From: Polynucleobacter hallstattensis | Lineage (GTDB): Bacteria > Pseudomonadota > Gammaproteobacteria > Burkholderiales > Burkholderiaceae | Direction: 5' to 3' | DNA length: 64,000 nt | Assembly: GCF_018881835.1 (NCBI RefSeq) | Contig: NZ_JACVPO010000001.1 | Span: forward strand, 992,001-1,056,000 | Shown: positions 8,371 to 18,739 of the stretch, piece after piece | Layout: the number at the start of each line of letters is the position of its first letter | Numbering within the stretch: position 1 is the first letter of the stretch | Notes under the pieces: model-generated | Database searches by the model: none | What the model was told of the DNA's origin: nothing | What the model saw: only the letters and a program-made list of their open reading frames with translations | Position numbers and translations under genes: made by a program

Positions 8371-8918
8371 TTCTCTAGTGTAGCTTTTCTTCTTGGTGAA
8401 AGGATGGCTCTAGCTAGGGGCAGGTCTCCTGCTTTGGCAGTTGCAGGCGGTGAGACTTGATAGCGTTGCCCAACATCATCGTAGTCAATCTTCCAGCCGT
8501 GTAATTGATCTAGCATTTGCATATTGTCAAGTCGCTTCAAGCTGGCATCACCAGTCAATGTGAGAAGCTCGGTTTTTGCATTGTAGGTAACCGTTTTTCC
8601 CCGACCTTGCATAAATTCATTGGCTGGTCCATCACGTCTTTGTCTAAAGCTTGCAGTAGATTCTGAATTACCCTGAACATCAACATATTCATAACCCTCT
8701 GGGTCGACTTTGATATTACCCTTAGCGCCAGTAATCAAAATACTGCCTTTGATTAAGAGTACTTCACCATCAAGCTCATAAACCTGCTGTACGTCGTTCA
8801 CAGAAACTTTTTCTGCTTCCAGGATGATGGGTTTGTCCTGATCTGCTTTTTCAGCATGACTAGTAAGACAAGTCCCTAGTAGCGCAAACGCTATTAGAAA
8901 TTTTCGCAATAGCTTCAT
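8367..8918 (-). CDS. lptA: LPS periplasmic bridge protein LptA
   Basis: Forms the periplasmic bridge that carries LPS between LptC and LptD. The 183-residue protein begins with a signal peptide ([21 protein letters not shown], likely cut after HA) followed by an OstA-type beta-jellyroll: [33 protein letters not shown], and [21 protein letters not shown]. It overlaps lptC upstream and lptB downstream by 4 bases each, so the three subunits are translationally coupled. Length is normal for the family. Confidence 0.93.
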   Translation of the reverse strand: MKLLRKFLIAFALLGTCLTSHAEKADQDKPIILEAEKVSVNDVQQVYELDGEVLLIKGSILITGAKGNIKVDPEGYEYVDVQGNSESTASFRQRRDGPANEFMQGRGKTVTYNAKTELLTLTGDASLKRLDNMQMLDQLHGWKIDYDDVGQRYQVSPPATAKAGDLPLARAILSPRRKATLEK

Positions 8919-9559
8919 TGCTGCGCTCCAGATTGAACACGTTCGATACGACCTTTTACCTGCCCAGATAAAACCATGCTTTGTTCGATATTGTTAAATA
9001 CACCGCCATCAGTTGAGTTCATTACAGAAACCCCTTGCTCTAGCGTAACGGGTTTATCTGTTTTAATAATGTCATCATTAATGAGTACTTGGAAATATGA
9101 AGAGCGCGCAAGCATACGCGGTCTTGCGGGTTCACTTGCTGATGCAGCTTGTTGCGGTCGAAATATTTCGGCGTTATCAATGAGGTCCAACACCGTGAGG
9201 TCGCCATCTAAATGACCCTTGTCTGCTTTGACAGTCACTGGTGACTTTTCAGGCGGGAACAGGCGTATACGCGGTGTCTCAATATCGATTGAAGCATCAT
9301 CATCGTAGTGAATCACTTTCTTACCCAGCACGCGATATTTAGTACCACCAGATTCATTGAGGGCAGATAAGGCGCCATTACTAATAATATAGTCTGGCTC
9401 ATGAAGACGCACACGTTCAATTGCTGATTTTTCTGCCGGTGTATTTTTCTTAACTAACCAAAACGTGACGAGAGTAAGTGTGCCCATCAAAATCAAAGGC
9501 ATCAGACGTAAGGATGTACGCCAGATGCTTAGTTTGATTTTTTGGGTATTCAGTTCCAT
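8915..9559 (-). CDS. lptC: LPS export protein LptC
   Basis: Bitopic inner-membrane protein that receives LPS from LptBFG and hands it to LptA. The 214-residue product has one N-terminal membrane segment (about residues 17-36, LRLMPLILMGTLTLVTFWLV) and a periplasmic jellyroll with SPVTVKADKGHLDGDLTVLD and KPVTLEQGVSVMNS, the typical LptC repeats. It is 12 bases from kdsC and overlaps lptA by 4. Sequence conservation in LptC is low, so the call leans partly on the neighbours. Confidence 0.9.
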   Translation of the reverse strand: MELNTQKIKLSIWRTSLRLMPLILMGTLTLVTFWLVKKNTPAEKSAIERVRLHEPDYIISNGALSALNESGGTKYRVLGKKVIHYDDDASIDIETPRIRLFPPEKSPVTVKADKGHLDGDLTVLDLIDNAEIFRPQQAASASEPARPRMLARSSYFQVLINDDIIKTDKPVTLEQGVSVMNSTDGGVFNNIEQSMVLSGQVKGRIERVQSGAQQ

Positions 9560-9571
9560 TCCAAATTGACC

Positions 9572-10108
9572 TTAAGCGCGTGCCTGAGAGAGTAATTCCT
9601 CATAACGGTTTTGCGCCTTCAAGATCAGATCACAAACTTCACGTACTGCGCCACTACCGCCGGATCGAGTGGTGACAAAGTGAGCAGTTTCTTTTACAGC
9701 GTCATGCCCTTGTGCCGGGCATATCTTCAGGCCTGCAGACTTCATCATTTGAAAATCAGGCCAGTCATCACCCATCACTGCGCAATCGCTAGACAGTAGT
9801 CCGAGAGATTGCAGTATGTTTTTTAAGGCTACAGCCTTATCTTCAACGCCCATGTGAACGTGCTTAATGCCGAGCTCATCGCAACGAGCCAAAACCATTT
9901 TGGAGCTACGCCCTGTAATGATCGCTGTCGGAATACCTATTTTTTCTAATAACTTGATTCCCAAACCATCCTGAATATCAAAAGCTTTTAGGGACTCTTT
10001 GCCATTTTCACCAATAAAAACTTGGCCATTGGTCAAGACGCCATCAACATCTAGCACGAGAAGCTTGACTGTTCCAGCACGATCCCAGGCCTGCGGATAT
10101 TGGCTCAT
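9572..10108 (-). CDS. kdsC: 3-deoxy-D-manno-octulosonate 8-phosphate phosphatase
   Basis: HAD-family phosphatase that makes free Kdo for the inner core of LPS. The motif DVDGVLTNG gives Asp20 and Asp22, the nucleophile and acid/base; IITGRSS is motif II and MGDDWPDFQMM motif IV. I chose the ATG at 10108 (MSQYPQAW), giving 178 residues, the usual length; the open frame extends 40 codons upstream to 10228 with another ATG at 10144, but that segment would overlap kdsD or lack similarity. Its position between kdsD and lptC matches the standard LPS cluster. Confidence 0.95.
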   Translation of the reverse strand: MSQYPQAWDRAGTVKLLVLDVDGVLTNGQVFIGENGKESLKAFDIQDGLGIKLLEKIGIPTAIITGRSSKMVLARCDELGIKHVHMGVEDKAVALKNILQSLGLLSSDCAVMGDDWPDFQMMKSAGLKICPAQGHDAVKETAHFVTTRSGGSGAVREVCDLILKAQNRYEELLSQARA

Positions 10109-10181
10109 AGGGTTAGTGTTGTGAGCGTGAAAGGCGGTTGGCATGTGAGTGGGTAAATAATGAATTAAAAAATTGGAAGGC

Positions 10182-11174
10182 TTAAATGACTTTGGCTGCA
10201 AATAAATCATGGAGGTTGAGTGCTCCAAGTAGTGTGCCTGCAGGATCGGTTACTACTAAATGATTGATGCGATGCTTTTCCATCATCTCGATAGCCTCTT
10301 CTGCTAATAACTCGGGTGGAATTGTGCGCGGCGCCGAAGTAATTGCTTTTTCTAAAGTGAGACCATCTAAATTGGTGCTTTTCTCAAGCAGGCGACGTAA
10401 GTCACCATCTGTAAAGATACCGGCAACTTTGTTTGCATTATCTAAGGTAACTACCATGCCCATGCGCTTAGCAGTCATCTCGAGTAAAGCATCTTGTAAG
10501 GAAGCGGAGATTGCAATCTTAGGAGTCTCATCATAGCTACGCATGACTTCACTGACATGCATGAGCTGTTTGCGACCTAGGCGGCCACCTGGGTGTGAGC
10601 GCTGGAAATCTTCTGCCTGAAAGCCACGAGCATCTAGCAGGGCAACAGCTAGGGCATCGCCCATAGCGAGGGCTGCGGTTGTACTGGTGGTTGGGGCAAG
10701 ATTCAGTGGACAAGCCTCTTTTTCAACGCTGGTATCTAAATGGGCATCGGCCAACTTTGCCAAAGAGGAATTTGGTGCGCCAGTCAGTGCAATCAGTTTT
10801 GCTCCAGTGCGTTTGACAATCGGCACAATGGTGAGTAGCTCATCAGTTTCACCGGAATTGGAGAGTGCAACAAAGACGTCATCACGAGTCACCATCCCTA
10901 GATCGCCATGACTAGCTTCCGCTGGATGAACAAAAAAAGCGGGGGAGCCTGTAGAGGCAAATGTGGCGGCAATCTTGCGAGCAATATGCCCCGATTTACC
11001 AATTCCAGAGACGACGATGCGGCCTTTGCAGGAATGGAGTAGATCAACCGCTAATACGAGGGCATCAGCGTCTGCGCCTTCAAGGCGATCGCGCATGGTG
11101 TGCAGTGCAGCAGCCTCAATGGTGAGGGTGTCGCGCGCAAGCTTTAGGGTTCGGTCACGAGTCTTAGCTATCAT
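10182..11174 (-). CDS. kdsD: D-arabinose 5-phosphate isomerase
   Basis: Converts ribulose 5-phosphate to arabinose 5-phosphate, the first committed step to Kdo. The 330-residue protein has an N-terminal SIS sugar-isomerase domain (about 35-170; SGIGKSGHIARKIAATF, then HPAEASHGDLGM with the catalytic His) and two C-terminal CBS domains (about 205-330; AGIFTDGDLRRLL, HRINHLVVTD). The starts of kdsD and the divergent antiporter gene are only 11 bases apart, so the promoter for the kdsD-kdsC-lptCAB group must lie in the antiporter reading frame. Confidence 0.97.
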   Translation of the reverse strand: MIAKTRDRTLKLARDTLTIEAAALHTMRDRLEGADADALVLAVDLLHSCKGRIVVSGIGKSGHIARKIAATFASTGSPAFFVHPAEASHGDLGMVTRDDVFVALSNSGETDELLTIVPIVKRTGAKLIALTGAPNSSLAKLADAHLDTSVEKEACPLNLAPTTSTTAALAMGDALAVALLDARGFQAEDFQRSHPGGRLGRKQLMHVSEVMRSYDETPKIAISASLQDALLEMTAKRMGMVVTLDNANKVAGIFTDGDLRRLLEKSTNLDGLTLEKAITSAPRTIPPELLAEEAIEMMEKHRINHLVVTDPAGTLLGALNLHDLFAAKVI

Positions 11175-11185
11175 GGGGTGAGTAT

Positions 11186-13168
11186 ATGCCGTCAGTCCTT
11201 CAGTTAACTCTCATCTTGCTGGCCTCCGCAGTGGCCGGAGTGGTTATTTTCCGCTATTTTGGGCTACCCCCTATTTTGGGCTATCTAGCCATCGGGGTCC
11301 TTATTGGGCCGCATGCCCTTGGTTTGGCCAACGATTCCGCCACAGTTAAGTATTTAGCTGAATTTGGCGTGGTTTTCTTGATGTTCTCAATTGGCCTGGA
11401 ATTCAACCTACATAAGCTACGGGCTATGCGGACCATCGTATTTGGCTTAGGGGGGAGTCAGGTCATTTTGACCATGCTCCTAGCGGTCCCAGCCAGTTTG
11501 CTAATGAACTGGATTTATCCTATTTCCTGGCAGGCTGCAATTGCGCTGGGGGGCGCCTTAGCGATGTCCTCTACAGCTATCGTTACCAAGCTCATTTCTG
11601 ATCGCTCCGAAATTGAAACCGAGCATGGCCGCAACATCATCGGTATTTTGCTCTTTCAGGACTTAGCGGTAGTTTTCCTGTTGATTTTGTTGCCTTCGCT
11701 TGGCAAGAATCCTGGAGACCTATTTTTAGCCCTGACTGCAGCATCAATCAAGATCACGGTAGCCCTGGTACTTATTTTTGTTATTGGCCAAACCTTGATG
11801 AGTCGTTGGTTCGGTTTGGTTGCCAAATTGCGGTCTCAAGAATTATTCATGCTCAACCTCCTGTTGATTGTTTTGGGGATGGCGGGACTGACTGAACACT
11901 TTGGCTTATCGCTAGCCTTAGGCGCTTTCTTGGCTGGGATGTTAATTGCCGAAACGCCCTATCGCCATCAAGTGGAAGAAGACGTTAAGCCTTTTAAAGA
12001 TGTGCTCTTGGGCCTGTTCTTTATTACCGTTGGCATGCTGTTGGATTTTGAAGTGATTCATCAGCAATGGATGCTAGTTCTACTTTTGTTAATTGGCCCG
12101 TTGATTTTTAAGTTCGGCTTGATTGCTTTATTGTCACGTGCTTTTGGTTCAAGTCCTGGCATCTCTATTCGGACAGGCTTGTGTTTGGCGCAGGCTGGTG
12201 AATTCGGTTTCGTACTCTTAAATCAAATTGATGGTTTGGATTTAATCGACCCTGCTTTAAGTCAAGCGATATTGGCAGCAATGCTGCTGTCGATGTTTGG
12301 TGCGCCTTTTTTAATTCAATATAGCGATCGCATTGCGATGCGCTTTTCTAGCAATGAATGGTTACTGCAATCCTTGGCATTGACACGTGTTGCAGCAAAA
12401 AGTGTCCGCACAGAAAATCATGTGGTCATTTGTGGCTTTGGTCGCTCAGGCCAAAGCTTAGCCCGCATGCTCGATCAAGAAAAAATTCCTTACATTGCAT
12501 TAGACATGGATCCTGATCGCGTAAAGGAAGCTGCTGCTGCTGGCGATAACGTGGTCTATGGTGACGCTAGTCGAGAAAATTATTTGGTTGCAGCGGGATT
12601 GGCGAGAGCGAAGGCGGTCGTGATTACTTATGCAGACACGCCAGCTAGCTTTAAAGTATTGCATCAAGTCGAGCACTTACGTCCTGGTATGACGGTATTG
12701 GTGCGCACTAAAGATGATGCAGATTTAGCTAAGTTGCAAGCAGCTGGTGCAACCGAGGTGGTGCCGGAGTTGATTGAAGGTAGCTTAATGATGGCATCCC
12801 ACGTCTTACTGATCATGGGCGTGCCTATGCGTAAGGTAGTGCGTCGCATTACTGGTGCACGTGAAGCTCGTTATAGCCTTTTGCGCGGCTACTTCCGTGG
12901 CGTTAATGATGAGGTGGATACCAAAGAATCGTGGCGCTTGCACTCAGTGACTTTGCTTCCTGAGTCCGCCAGTATTGGACAGACGCTTGAAGAGTTGCAT
13001 CTTGAAAATGAAGGTGTGAGCGTACAGGCAGTCAGGCGAAAAGTGGGCGGCTCCGACTACGTCAAATTAGAGCTCACCCCAGACTTGCGTTTGCAAGCCA
13101 ATGATATCTTGGTACTGTCAGGTAATTCAGAAGCGACTGATTTAGCCGAATCTAAATTGCTCGGATAA
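11186..13168 (+). CDS. Kef-type monovalent cation:proton antiporter
   Basis: Inner-membrane CPA2-family transporter, probably exchanging K+ (or Na+) for protons. The 660-residue protein has about 12 hydrophobic segments up to residue 385 (for example FGVVFLMFSIGLEFNLHKLR and GLSLALGAFLAGML), then a cytoplasmic RCK/TrkA-N Rossmann domain starting HVVICGFGRSGQS near residue 412, and a TrkA-C domain (about 580-660). It resembles KefB/KefC and YbaL; the sequence alone does not decide whether glutathione gating applies. The Shine-Dalgarno GGGGTGAG precedes the ATG. It faces kdsD head to head and uvrA tail to tail. Confidence 0.9.
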   Translation: MPSVLQLTLILLASAVAGVVIFRYFGLPPILGYLAIGVLIGPHALGLANDSATVKYLAEFGVVFLMFSIGLEFNLHKLRAMRTIVFGLGGSQVILTMLLAVPASLLMNWIYPISWQAAIALGGALAMSSTAIVTKLISDRSEIETEHGRNIIGILLFQDLAVVFLLILLPSLGKNPGDLFLALTAASIKITVALVLIFVIGQTLMSRWFGLVAKLRSQELFMLNLLLIVLGMAGLTEHFGLSLALGAFLAGMLIAETPYRHQVEEDVKPFKDVLLGLFFITVGMLLDFEVIHQQWMLVLLLLIGPLIFKFGLIALLSRAFGSSPGISIRTGLCLAQAGEFGFVLLNQIDGLDLIDPALSQAILAAMLLSMFGAPFLIQYSDRIAMRFSSNEWLLQSLALTRVAAKSVRTENHVVICGFGRSGQSLARMLDQEKIPYIALDMDPDRVKEAAAAGDNVVYGDASRENYLVAAGLARAKAVVITYADTPASFKVLHQVEHLRPGMTVLVRTKDDADLAKLQAAGATEVVPELIEGSLMMASHVLLIMGVPMRKVVRRITGAREARYSLLRGYFRGVNDEVDTKESWRLHSVTLLPESASIGQTLEELHLENEGVSVQAVRRKVGGSDYVKLELTPDLRLQANDILVLSGNSEATDLAESKLLG

Positions 13169-13193
13169 CGCCATTCAATGGCATTAGTAGGAA

Positions 13194-16082
13194 TTATTTT
13201 TTCTTTTTAGCGGGAACTAGTTTACGAATTAGTAATGGCGCTAAGTAGTGACCGGTAAAGCTAGCCTCATTCTTCGCAACTTCCTCGGGCGTGCCAGTAG
13301 CAATAATCTGCCCACCACCAGCGCCACCTTTAGGGCCTAGGTCAATAATCCAATCTGCAGTTTTGATCACGTCTAAGTTATGTTCAATGATGACGATCGT
13401 ATTACCTTGTTTCTTCAAGGTCTGAAGAACAGTTAGCAACAACTGAATGTCATGAAAATGTAAGCCCGTAGTTGGCTCATCCAAGATATAGAGGGTCCTG
13501 CCGGTATCACGTTTGGAAAGCTCTAAAGAAAGTTTGACGCGTTGCGCCTCGCCACCAGACAAAGTCGTGGCACTTTGACCTAACTTCACATAACCTAAGC
13601 CTACATCGAGCAAGGTTTTGAGTTTTCGTTTGACGATCGGAACCGCTTCAAAGAATTCATGGGCTTGTTCGATTGTCATCGACAGTACTTCATGAATATT
13701 TTTACCTTTGTAGCGAATATCTAATGTCTCACGGTTATAGCGTTTGCCATGACAGACATCACAAGGCACATATACGTCTGGCAAGAAATGCATTTCTACT
13801 TTAATAACGCCATCACCTTCACAGGCATCGCAACGACCGCCTTTGACGTTGAAAGAAAAACGTCCTGCTTCATAGCCACGCTCGCGTGCAGCAGGTACGC
13901 CACAAAAGAGCTCTCTGATGGGCGTGAATAATCCAGTGTAAGTAGCTGGGTTTGAACGTGGGGTTCTACCAATCGGGGATTGGTCTACGCTAATGACCTT
14001 ATCAAAGTTCTCCAATCCTTTAATCGCATCATGCGCTGCTGGTTCGGCATTTGAACCATAGATATATTGCGCAACCGCATGGTGCAACGTGTCGTTGATG
14101 AGAGTAGATTTACCTGATCCAGATACACCAGTGACACAGGTTAATAGGCCGACAGGAATCTTGGCATGAACGGATTGCAAGTTGTTACCACGTGCGCCAA
14201 TAATTTCTAAGAACTTGTCATTTACTGGAATACGTTTTTCAGGAACGGCGATCCACTCCCGGCCTGATAAATAGGCGCCCGTGAGAGATTTAGGATTAGC
14301 CTCTACTTCTGCGGGAGTGCCTTCGGCTACGACTTCACCGCCATGAACGCCAGCACCAGGGCCAATATCAATGACATAGTCAGAAGCACGAATCATATCT
14401 TCATCATGCTCAACTACCAGCACGCTATTGCCGAGGTCACGTAAATGCTTCAGGGTGCCGATGAGTCTATCGTTATCACGCTGATGCAATCCAATAGAGG
14501 GCTCATCCAATACATACATGACGCCGGTCAGGCCGGAGCCAATCTGAGAGGCCAAGCGAATGCGCTGCGCTTCACCACCCGAGAGGGTGTCGGCACTGCG
14601 TTCTAGTGAAAGGTAGTCTAAGCCGACATCATTTAGGAATCGTAGACGTGAGCCAATTTCTTTCACAATCTTGTCGGCGATTTCTCGTTTAGCGCCTTTG
14701 AGTTCTAAAGATTCAAAATATTCTTTGGCTTCTTTCAAGGGCAGGGCGCTGATTTCATAAATTGCGCGTGATTGTTTGCCATCACCCACTTTGACAAAAC
14801 GCGCTTCTTTGCGCAAGCGACTGCCACTACATGATGGGCAGGTCTGTACATTTTGATAGCGTGATAATTCTTCTCGAACGGTTGCCGAGTCTGTCTCGCG
14901 ATAGCGGCGTTCAAAATTAGCAACAATACCTTCAAAGGCATGTTGACGAACGCTATTTTTGCCGCGTTCATTGATGTATTCAAAAGGAATAGTGATATCA
15001 CCAGAGCCCAACAAAATGAGATCTTGTTGTTTCTTACTGAGGGTCTCAAAAGGCTTCTCGACATCAAACCCGCCATGTTTGGCAAGTGTCTGTAAGAGCT
15101 TGAAATAAAATTGATTGCGACGATCCCATCCTTTAATTGCGCCAGAGGCCAACGAGAGGTCTGGGTGGGCAACAATGCGCTTGGGATCAAAGAAGGATTG
15201 ATGTCCTAAGCCATCACAAGAAGGACATGCACCCATCGGATTATTAAAAGAGAAGAGGCGTGGCTCAAGCTCTTGTAATGAGTAGGAGCAAATTGGGCAG
15301 GCAAACTTGCTGGAGAAAATCATTTCCTTGCCAGTATCCATATCGACAATCATGGCCTTGCCGTCTGCAAGACGTAGAGCGGTTTCAAAAGATTCTGCTA
15401 CACGCTGTTGAATATCTGGACGCACTTTAATGCGATCTACGACCACTTCTATTGAGTGCTTCTCGTTCTTCTTTAATCCTGGCAATTGATCCACTTCAAA
15501 GATCTCTGCCTTGGCTGTGTTGGTTGTTCCGCCGCCAGAGCGTACGCGAAAGCGGACAAAGCCTTGTGCCTGAAGATCTTGGAATAAGTCGACGAACTCA
15601 CCCTTACGCTCGCTAACCACAGGAGCTAAGATCATGAGCTTAGTGTCTTCTGGCATAGCTAAAACAGTATCGACCATTTGAGAAACGCTTTGCGCCTCTA
15701 AGGGCAGATCATGATCTGGGCAATGCGGGGTTCCAGCGCGTGCAAACAATAAACGTAGGTAATCATGAATTTCTGTAACCGTACCCACAGTCGAACGAGG
15801 ATTATGGCTAGTCGCTTTTTGCTCAATCGAGATCGCTGGGGATAGCCCTTCGATCGTATCGACATCGGGCTTTTCCATCAGCTGTAAGAATTGGCGGGCA
15901 TAAGCAGATAAGGACTCTACATAGCGACGCTGACCTTCGGCATACAGAGTGTCAAAAGCCAATGAGCTTTTGCCTGAGCCAGATAGGCCAGTCAAAACGA
16001 CTAATTTCTCTCTAGGGATATCTAGATTGATGTTTTTGAGGTTATGGGTGCGGGCACCGCGGATCTTGATTTCGTTATTCAT
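13194..16082 (-). CDS. uvrA: Excinuclease ABC subunit A
   Basis: DNA-damage recognition ATPase of nucleotide-excision repair; it loads UvrB at lesions. The 962-residue protein has two ABC modules: Walker [10 protein letters not shown] (32-40) and GVSGSGKST in the second half, each with LSGGEAQR signatures and Walker B ([24 protein letters not shown]). Zinc-binding cysteine pairs CPIC/CPSC and CDAC/CDVC are intact. The C-terminus ends in a Lys-rich tail. Only 37 bases separate its start from the divergent MFS gene; I see no CTGT-N8-ACAG LexA site there. Confidence 0.99.
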   Translation of the reverse strand: MNNEIKIRGARTHNLKNINLDIPREKLVVLTGLSGSGKSSLAFDTLYAEGQRRYVESLSAYARQFLQLMEKPDVDTIEGLSPAISIEQKATSHNPRSTVGTVTEIHDYLRLLFARAGTPHCPDHDLPLEAQSVSQMVDTVLAMPEDTKLMILAPVVSERKGEFVDLFQDLQAQGFVRFRVRSGGGTTNTAKAEIFEVDQLPGLKKNEKHSIEVVVDRIKVRPDIQQRVAESFETALRLADGKAMIVDMDTGKEMIFSSKFACPICSYSLQELEPRLFSFNNPMGACPSCDGLGHQSFFDPKRIVAHPDLSLASGAIKGWDRRNQFYFKLLQTLAKHGGFDVEKPFETLSKKQQDLILLGSGDITIPFEYINERGKNSVRQHAFEGIVANFERRYRETDSATVREELSRYQNVQTCPSCSGSRLRKEARFVKVGDGKQSRAIYEISALPLKEAKEYFESLELKGAKREIADKIVKEIGSRLRFLNDVGLDYLSLERSADTLSGGEAQRIRLASQIGSGLTGVMYVLDEPSIGLHQRDNDRLIGTLKHLRDLGNSVLVVEHDEDMIRASDYVIDIGPGAGVHGGEVVAEGTPAEVEANPKSLTGAYLSGREWIAVPEKRIPVNDKFLEIIGARGNNLQSVHAKIPVGLLTCVTGVSGSGKSTLINDTLHHAVAQYIYGSNAEPAAHDAIKGLENFDKVISVDQSPIGRTPRSNPATYTGLFTPIRELFCGVPAARERGYEAGRFSFNVKGGRCDACEGDGVIKVEMHFLPDVYVPCDVCHGKRYNRETLDIRYKGKNIHEVLSMTIEQAHEFFEAVPIVKRKLKTLLDVGLGYVKLGQSATTLSGGEAQRVKLSLELSKRDTGRTLYILDEPTTGLHFHDIQLLLTVLQTLKKQGNTIVIIEHNLDVIKTADWIIDLGPKGGAGGGQIIATGTPEEVAKNEASFTGHYLAPLLIRKLVPAKKKK

Positions 16083-16119
16083 GATTTTTTAGCGTAACTT
16101 GTTAATATAGCTCTTTCCC

Positions 16120-17304
16120 ATGAATCCTTCTGAACTTCGCTCCACTTTGGCCTTAGCTGGCATCTTTGGCCTTCGCATGCTGGGCCTTTTTTTGCTTTTG
16201 CCCGTTTTTAGCATCCATGCCAAAGACTTGCCTGGAGGCGACCAAGCACTCCTGATAGGGCTAGCTCTGGGCATTTTCAATATTGTTCAGGCCTGCTTCC
16301 ACATTCCCTTAGGTAGGCTTTCTGATCGAATCGGTCGAAAAGCAGTCGTTTTATGGGGTCTGTCTTTGTTTGTTGCTGGAGCATTGATTTGCGCAGCAAA
16401 GGACGATTTGCTTTGGATCGCCATTGGAAGAGGCGTTATGGGCGCTGGAGCAATTTCTGCAGCAGTCTCTGCTTGGGTTGCTGATCTCACTCGGGAGCAA
16501 GTGCGCAGTCAAGCCATGGCCTTGGTCGGCGTAAGCATTTCATTATCCTTTGCAGTTTCGCTGGTTGTTGCTGCTCCGCTTTATCGCATGATTAACTTAA
16601 GTGGGATGTTTTTAGTTTTAGCAATCTTAGGTGCTGCAGCGATGGTAGTGGCCTATTTTGTATTACCAAATAACAAGCCTGAGGTTTATGCACAGCAAGA
16701 TTCACTGAAGCTTGTATTTTTGCGCCCAGAGCTCATGCGCCTCAATGTGGGGGTGTTTGTTTTAAACGCCACCCAAGTGGCTATGTTTTTAGTGGTGCCA
16801 CGCCTATTAGAGCAAGCAGGATTTCCGCTGAGCGCACACTGGCAAGTTTATCTCTCAGTTGTCTTACTCTCTTTTGTGTTTATGGTTCCACTCTTGATGT
16901 ACGGTGAGAAAAAACAGCGCATACGACTGGTTTTATTAATAGCGATCGTTCTTCTGATTATTGCTGAAATCATCTTCACTCAAGCTTCATCCGTGATGCT
17001 GATTGCAGTAGCATTGCTGGTTTACTTTGTGGGCTTTAACCTACTGGAGGCGCTGCAACCCTCATTAGTGACTCGTTATGCAAAAGAATCCAAAGGAACT
17101 GCTCTGGGCGTTTACAACACTACACAGTCGATTGGCCTCTTTACAGGTGCTGTTATTGGGGGTTGGTTAATGGATGCCCATGGTGATTTATCGGTCTTTG
17201 TCATGGGTGCAGCATTGCTTTTGTGCTGGCTTATAATTGCCTGGTCGATGCGCGAATTACCTGCAAAAGTAGTAGATGCAAAGGATTTAACTGCAAAGGC
17301 ATAG
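16120..17304 (+). CDS. Major facilitator superfamily transporter
   Basis: Inner-membrane secondary transporter, probably a drug or metabolite exporter; substrate unknown. The 394-residue protein shows about 12 membrane segments and the MFS signature between TM2 and TM3 (HIPLGRLSDRIGRKAVVLWG, residues about 61-80), with a second-half echo GVYNTTQSIGLFTG. It resembles the YajR group but stops after the transmembrane core, without the extra C-terminal soluble domain of E. coli YajR. Its place between uvrA and ssb is conserved in Burkholderiales. Confidence 0.9.
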   Translation: MNPSELRSTLALAGIFGLRMLGLFLLLPVFSIHAKDLPGGDQALLIGLALGIFNIVQACFHIPLGRLSDRIGRKAVVLWGLSLFVAGALICAAKDDLLWIAIGRGVMGAGAISAAVSAWVADLTREQVRSQAMALVGVSISLSFAVSLVVAAPLYRMINLSGMFLVLAILGAAAMVVAYFVLPNNKPEVYAQQDSLKLVFLRPELMRLNVGVFVLNATQVAMFLVVPRLLEQAGFPLSAHWQVYLSVVLLSFVFMVPLLMYGEKKQRIRLVLLIAIVLLIIAEIIFTQASSVMLIAVALLVYFVGFNLLEALQPSLVTRYAKESKGTALGVYNTTQSIGLFTGAVIGGWLMDAHGDLSVFVMGAALLLCWLIIAWSMRELPAKVVDAKDLTAKA

Positions 17305-17384
17305 TTGTAGCTTTACTGATTCCATTAATTTTTTAGCTACATTTCAGATTTAATTAATCGTATTATTTTTCTTCGGGAGACAAC

Positions 17385-17840
17385 ATGGCTTCGGTAAATA
17401 AGGTCATCATCGTAGGTAACGTAGGACGTGATCCAGAAACGCGTTATATGCCAAGCGGCGACGCAGTAACTAATATTTCAGTAGCGACATCAGATCGTTA
17501 TAAAGATAAGCAGTCTGGCGAAATGAAAGAAACCACAGAATGGCACCGTGTTGCATTCTTTGGAAAACTTGCAGAGATCGCTGGTCAATATCTCAAAAAA
17601 GGTTCACAGGTTTATGTAGAAGGTCGTTTACGCACACGTAAGTGGACTGATGCTAGTGGTCAAGAAAAATACTCCACTGAGATCGTTGCAGAAACAATGC
17701 AAATGCTGGGTGGCAAGCCAGTCGGTGGCAGCGGTGATGGTGGTGAAAGCTACAGCCGCTCAAAGCCGGTTGAGAACTCTGCGCCAGCATCTTCTAATGC
17801 GGCATCCCTTGGCGCAATGGATGACGATATTCCGTTTTAA
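17385..17840 (+). CDS. ssb: Single-stranded DNA-binding protein
   Basis: Coats single-stranded DNA in replication, repair and recombination and recruits partners through its acidic tail. The 151-residue protein has the N-terminal OB fold ([38 protein letters not shown]), a Gly/Ser-rich linker (about 108-140), and the C-terminal tip MDDDIPF that binds partner proteins. A good Shine-Dalgarno GGGAG lies before the ATG. An intrinsic terminator follows at 17868-17896. Confidence 0.98.
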   Translation: MASVNKVIIVGNVGRDPETRYMPSGDAVTNISVATSDRYKDKQSGEMKETTEWHRVAFFGKLAEIAGQYLKKGSQVYVEGRLRTRKWTDASGQEKYSTEIVAETMQMLGGKPVGGSGDGGESYSRSKPVENSAPASSNAASLGAMDDDIPF

Positions 17841-17867
17841 GGATTACGTTCATTTTTTTCCTAAGAC

Positions 17868-17896
17868 AAAAAGCCCTTCAAGAAGGGCTTTTTGTT
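17868..17896. terminator. Intrinsic terminator, bidirectional, between ssb and queF
   Basis: A perfect 11-bp stem, AAAAAGCCCTT (17868-17878) with AAGGGCTTTTT (17883-17893), has a 4-base loop and is flanked by A-runs on one side and T-runs on the other. It can end ssb on the plus strand and queF on the minus strand. Confidence 0.9.
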
Positions 17897-17911
17897 TAAC
17901 GGCTGTTTTTG

Positions 17912-18739
17912 TTACTGCCTTGCATGGCGAATATTTTCTGGCCAAGGCGAATTATGATCAGTGCGGAAGGGATTGATATCGAGCCCACCACGTCGGGTGT
18001 AGCGCGCGTAGACAGAGAGTTTCTCTGGTTTGCACTGGCGTTTGATATCGGTGAAGATAGTTTCAACGCAATGTTCATGAAACTCACCCAATTGCCGAAA
18101 GCCGATGAGATAGCGCAGTAAGCCTTCTTCCAAAATCGGACGGCCTTGATAACGAATTTGTATGCTTGCCCAATCTGGTTGACCGGTCACTGGACAATTG
18201 GATTTAAGCAAATGGGAAACCAGGCACTGCTCGATTGGCCCAAAAGATTCATTGACCTCAAGCAAGGCTGGGTCTGCAGATAGGCTAGGATCGATCTCGA
18301 TATCAAGACGGTCCATCAGAACACCACTCATCTCCTGCATTCCTTTTTTGGCAACCGCTTCAGTTGAATGAATGCGGGTAGCGATCTTGCTGCCTGCGAC
18401 TGCTGATAAATCAGTGATCAATCGTTCACGCACTTCCGCTTCATCATCAAAGCGGGCGCTATTGAAGCTATTGAGGTAGAGCTTGAATGATTTGGACTCA
18501 ATCATGTTTGGCGAATCAGCTGGAACTTGAAATTCCGCTAAGGCAATCTGAGGTTTACCTTTTTTATTGAGCCAACTGAGCTCGAAGGCGTTCCAGATAT
18601 CGACGCCTACAAAAGGCAGGACTTGATTTGGTTTGATATCGAGCTTAAGGCGATTCTCGGAGCGGGGAATGGGGAATAGCAGGCTCGGATCATATTGATC
18701 GGGATATGGCGTTGCTTGGCCAAGTGAAAGTGTGGACAT
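17912..18739 (-). CDS. queF: NADPH-dependent 7-cyano-7-deazaguanine reductase
   Basis: Reduces preQ0 to preQ1 in queuosine biosynthesis for tRNA wobble modification. The 275-residue length marks the long, two-domain (YqcD-type) form. The family motif is ESKSFKLYLNSF (the Glu/Ser/Lys signature) and the catalytic Cys lies in KSNCPVTGQPDW; EFHEHCVE carries the conserved substrate-binding region. Its ATG shares one base with the upstream gene's stop (TAATG), so it is coupled to the 5'-nucleotidase. Confidence 0.97.
   Translation of the reverse strand: MSTLSLGQATPYPDQYDPSLLFPIPRSENRLKLDIKPNQVLPFVGVDIWNAFELSWLNKKGKPQIALAEFQVPADSPNMIESKSFKLYLNSFNSARFDDEAEVRERLITDLSAVAGSKIATRIHSTEAVAKKGMQEMSGVLMDRLDIEIDPSLSADPALLEVNESFGPIEQCLVSHLLKSNCPVTGQPDWASIQIRYQGRPILEEGLLRYLIGFRQLGEFHEHCVETIFTDIKRQCKPEKLSVYARYTRRGGLDINPFRTDHNSPWPENIRHARQ

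Noticed and set aside
9092..10108. KdsC as a stand-in for the missing MurNAc-6-phosphate phosphatase MupP (GmhB likewise considered)
   Set aside because: Both carry the specific motifs of their own LPS-sugar families and sit in LPS gene clusters; neither resembles the Gph-like MupP group.
13170..13182. GCCATT/AATGGC hairpin after the antiporter gene
   Set aside because: The stem is only five or six pairs with a tiny loop, and the T-rich stretch is 14 or more bases away; too weak to call a terminator.
14735..15190. 151-codon frame overlapping uvrA on the same strand in another frame
   Set aside because: It lies entirely inside uvrA, whose frame is fully supported by family motifs; it is a shadow frame.
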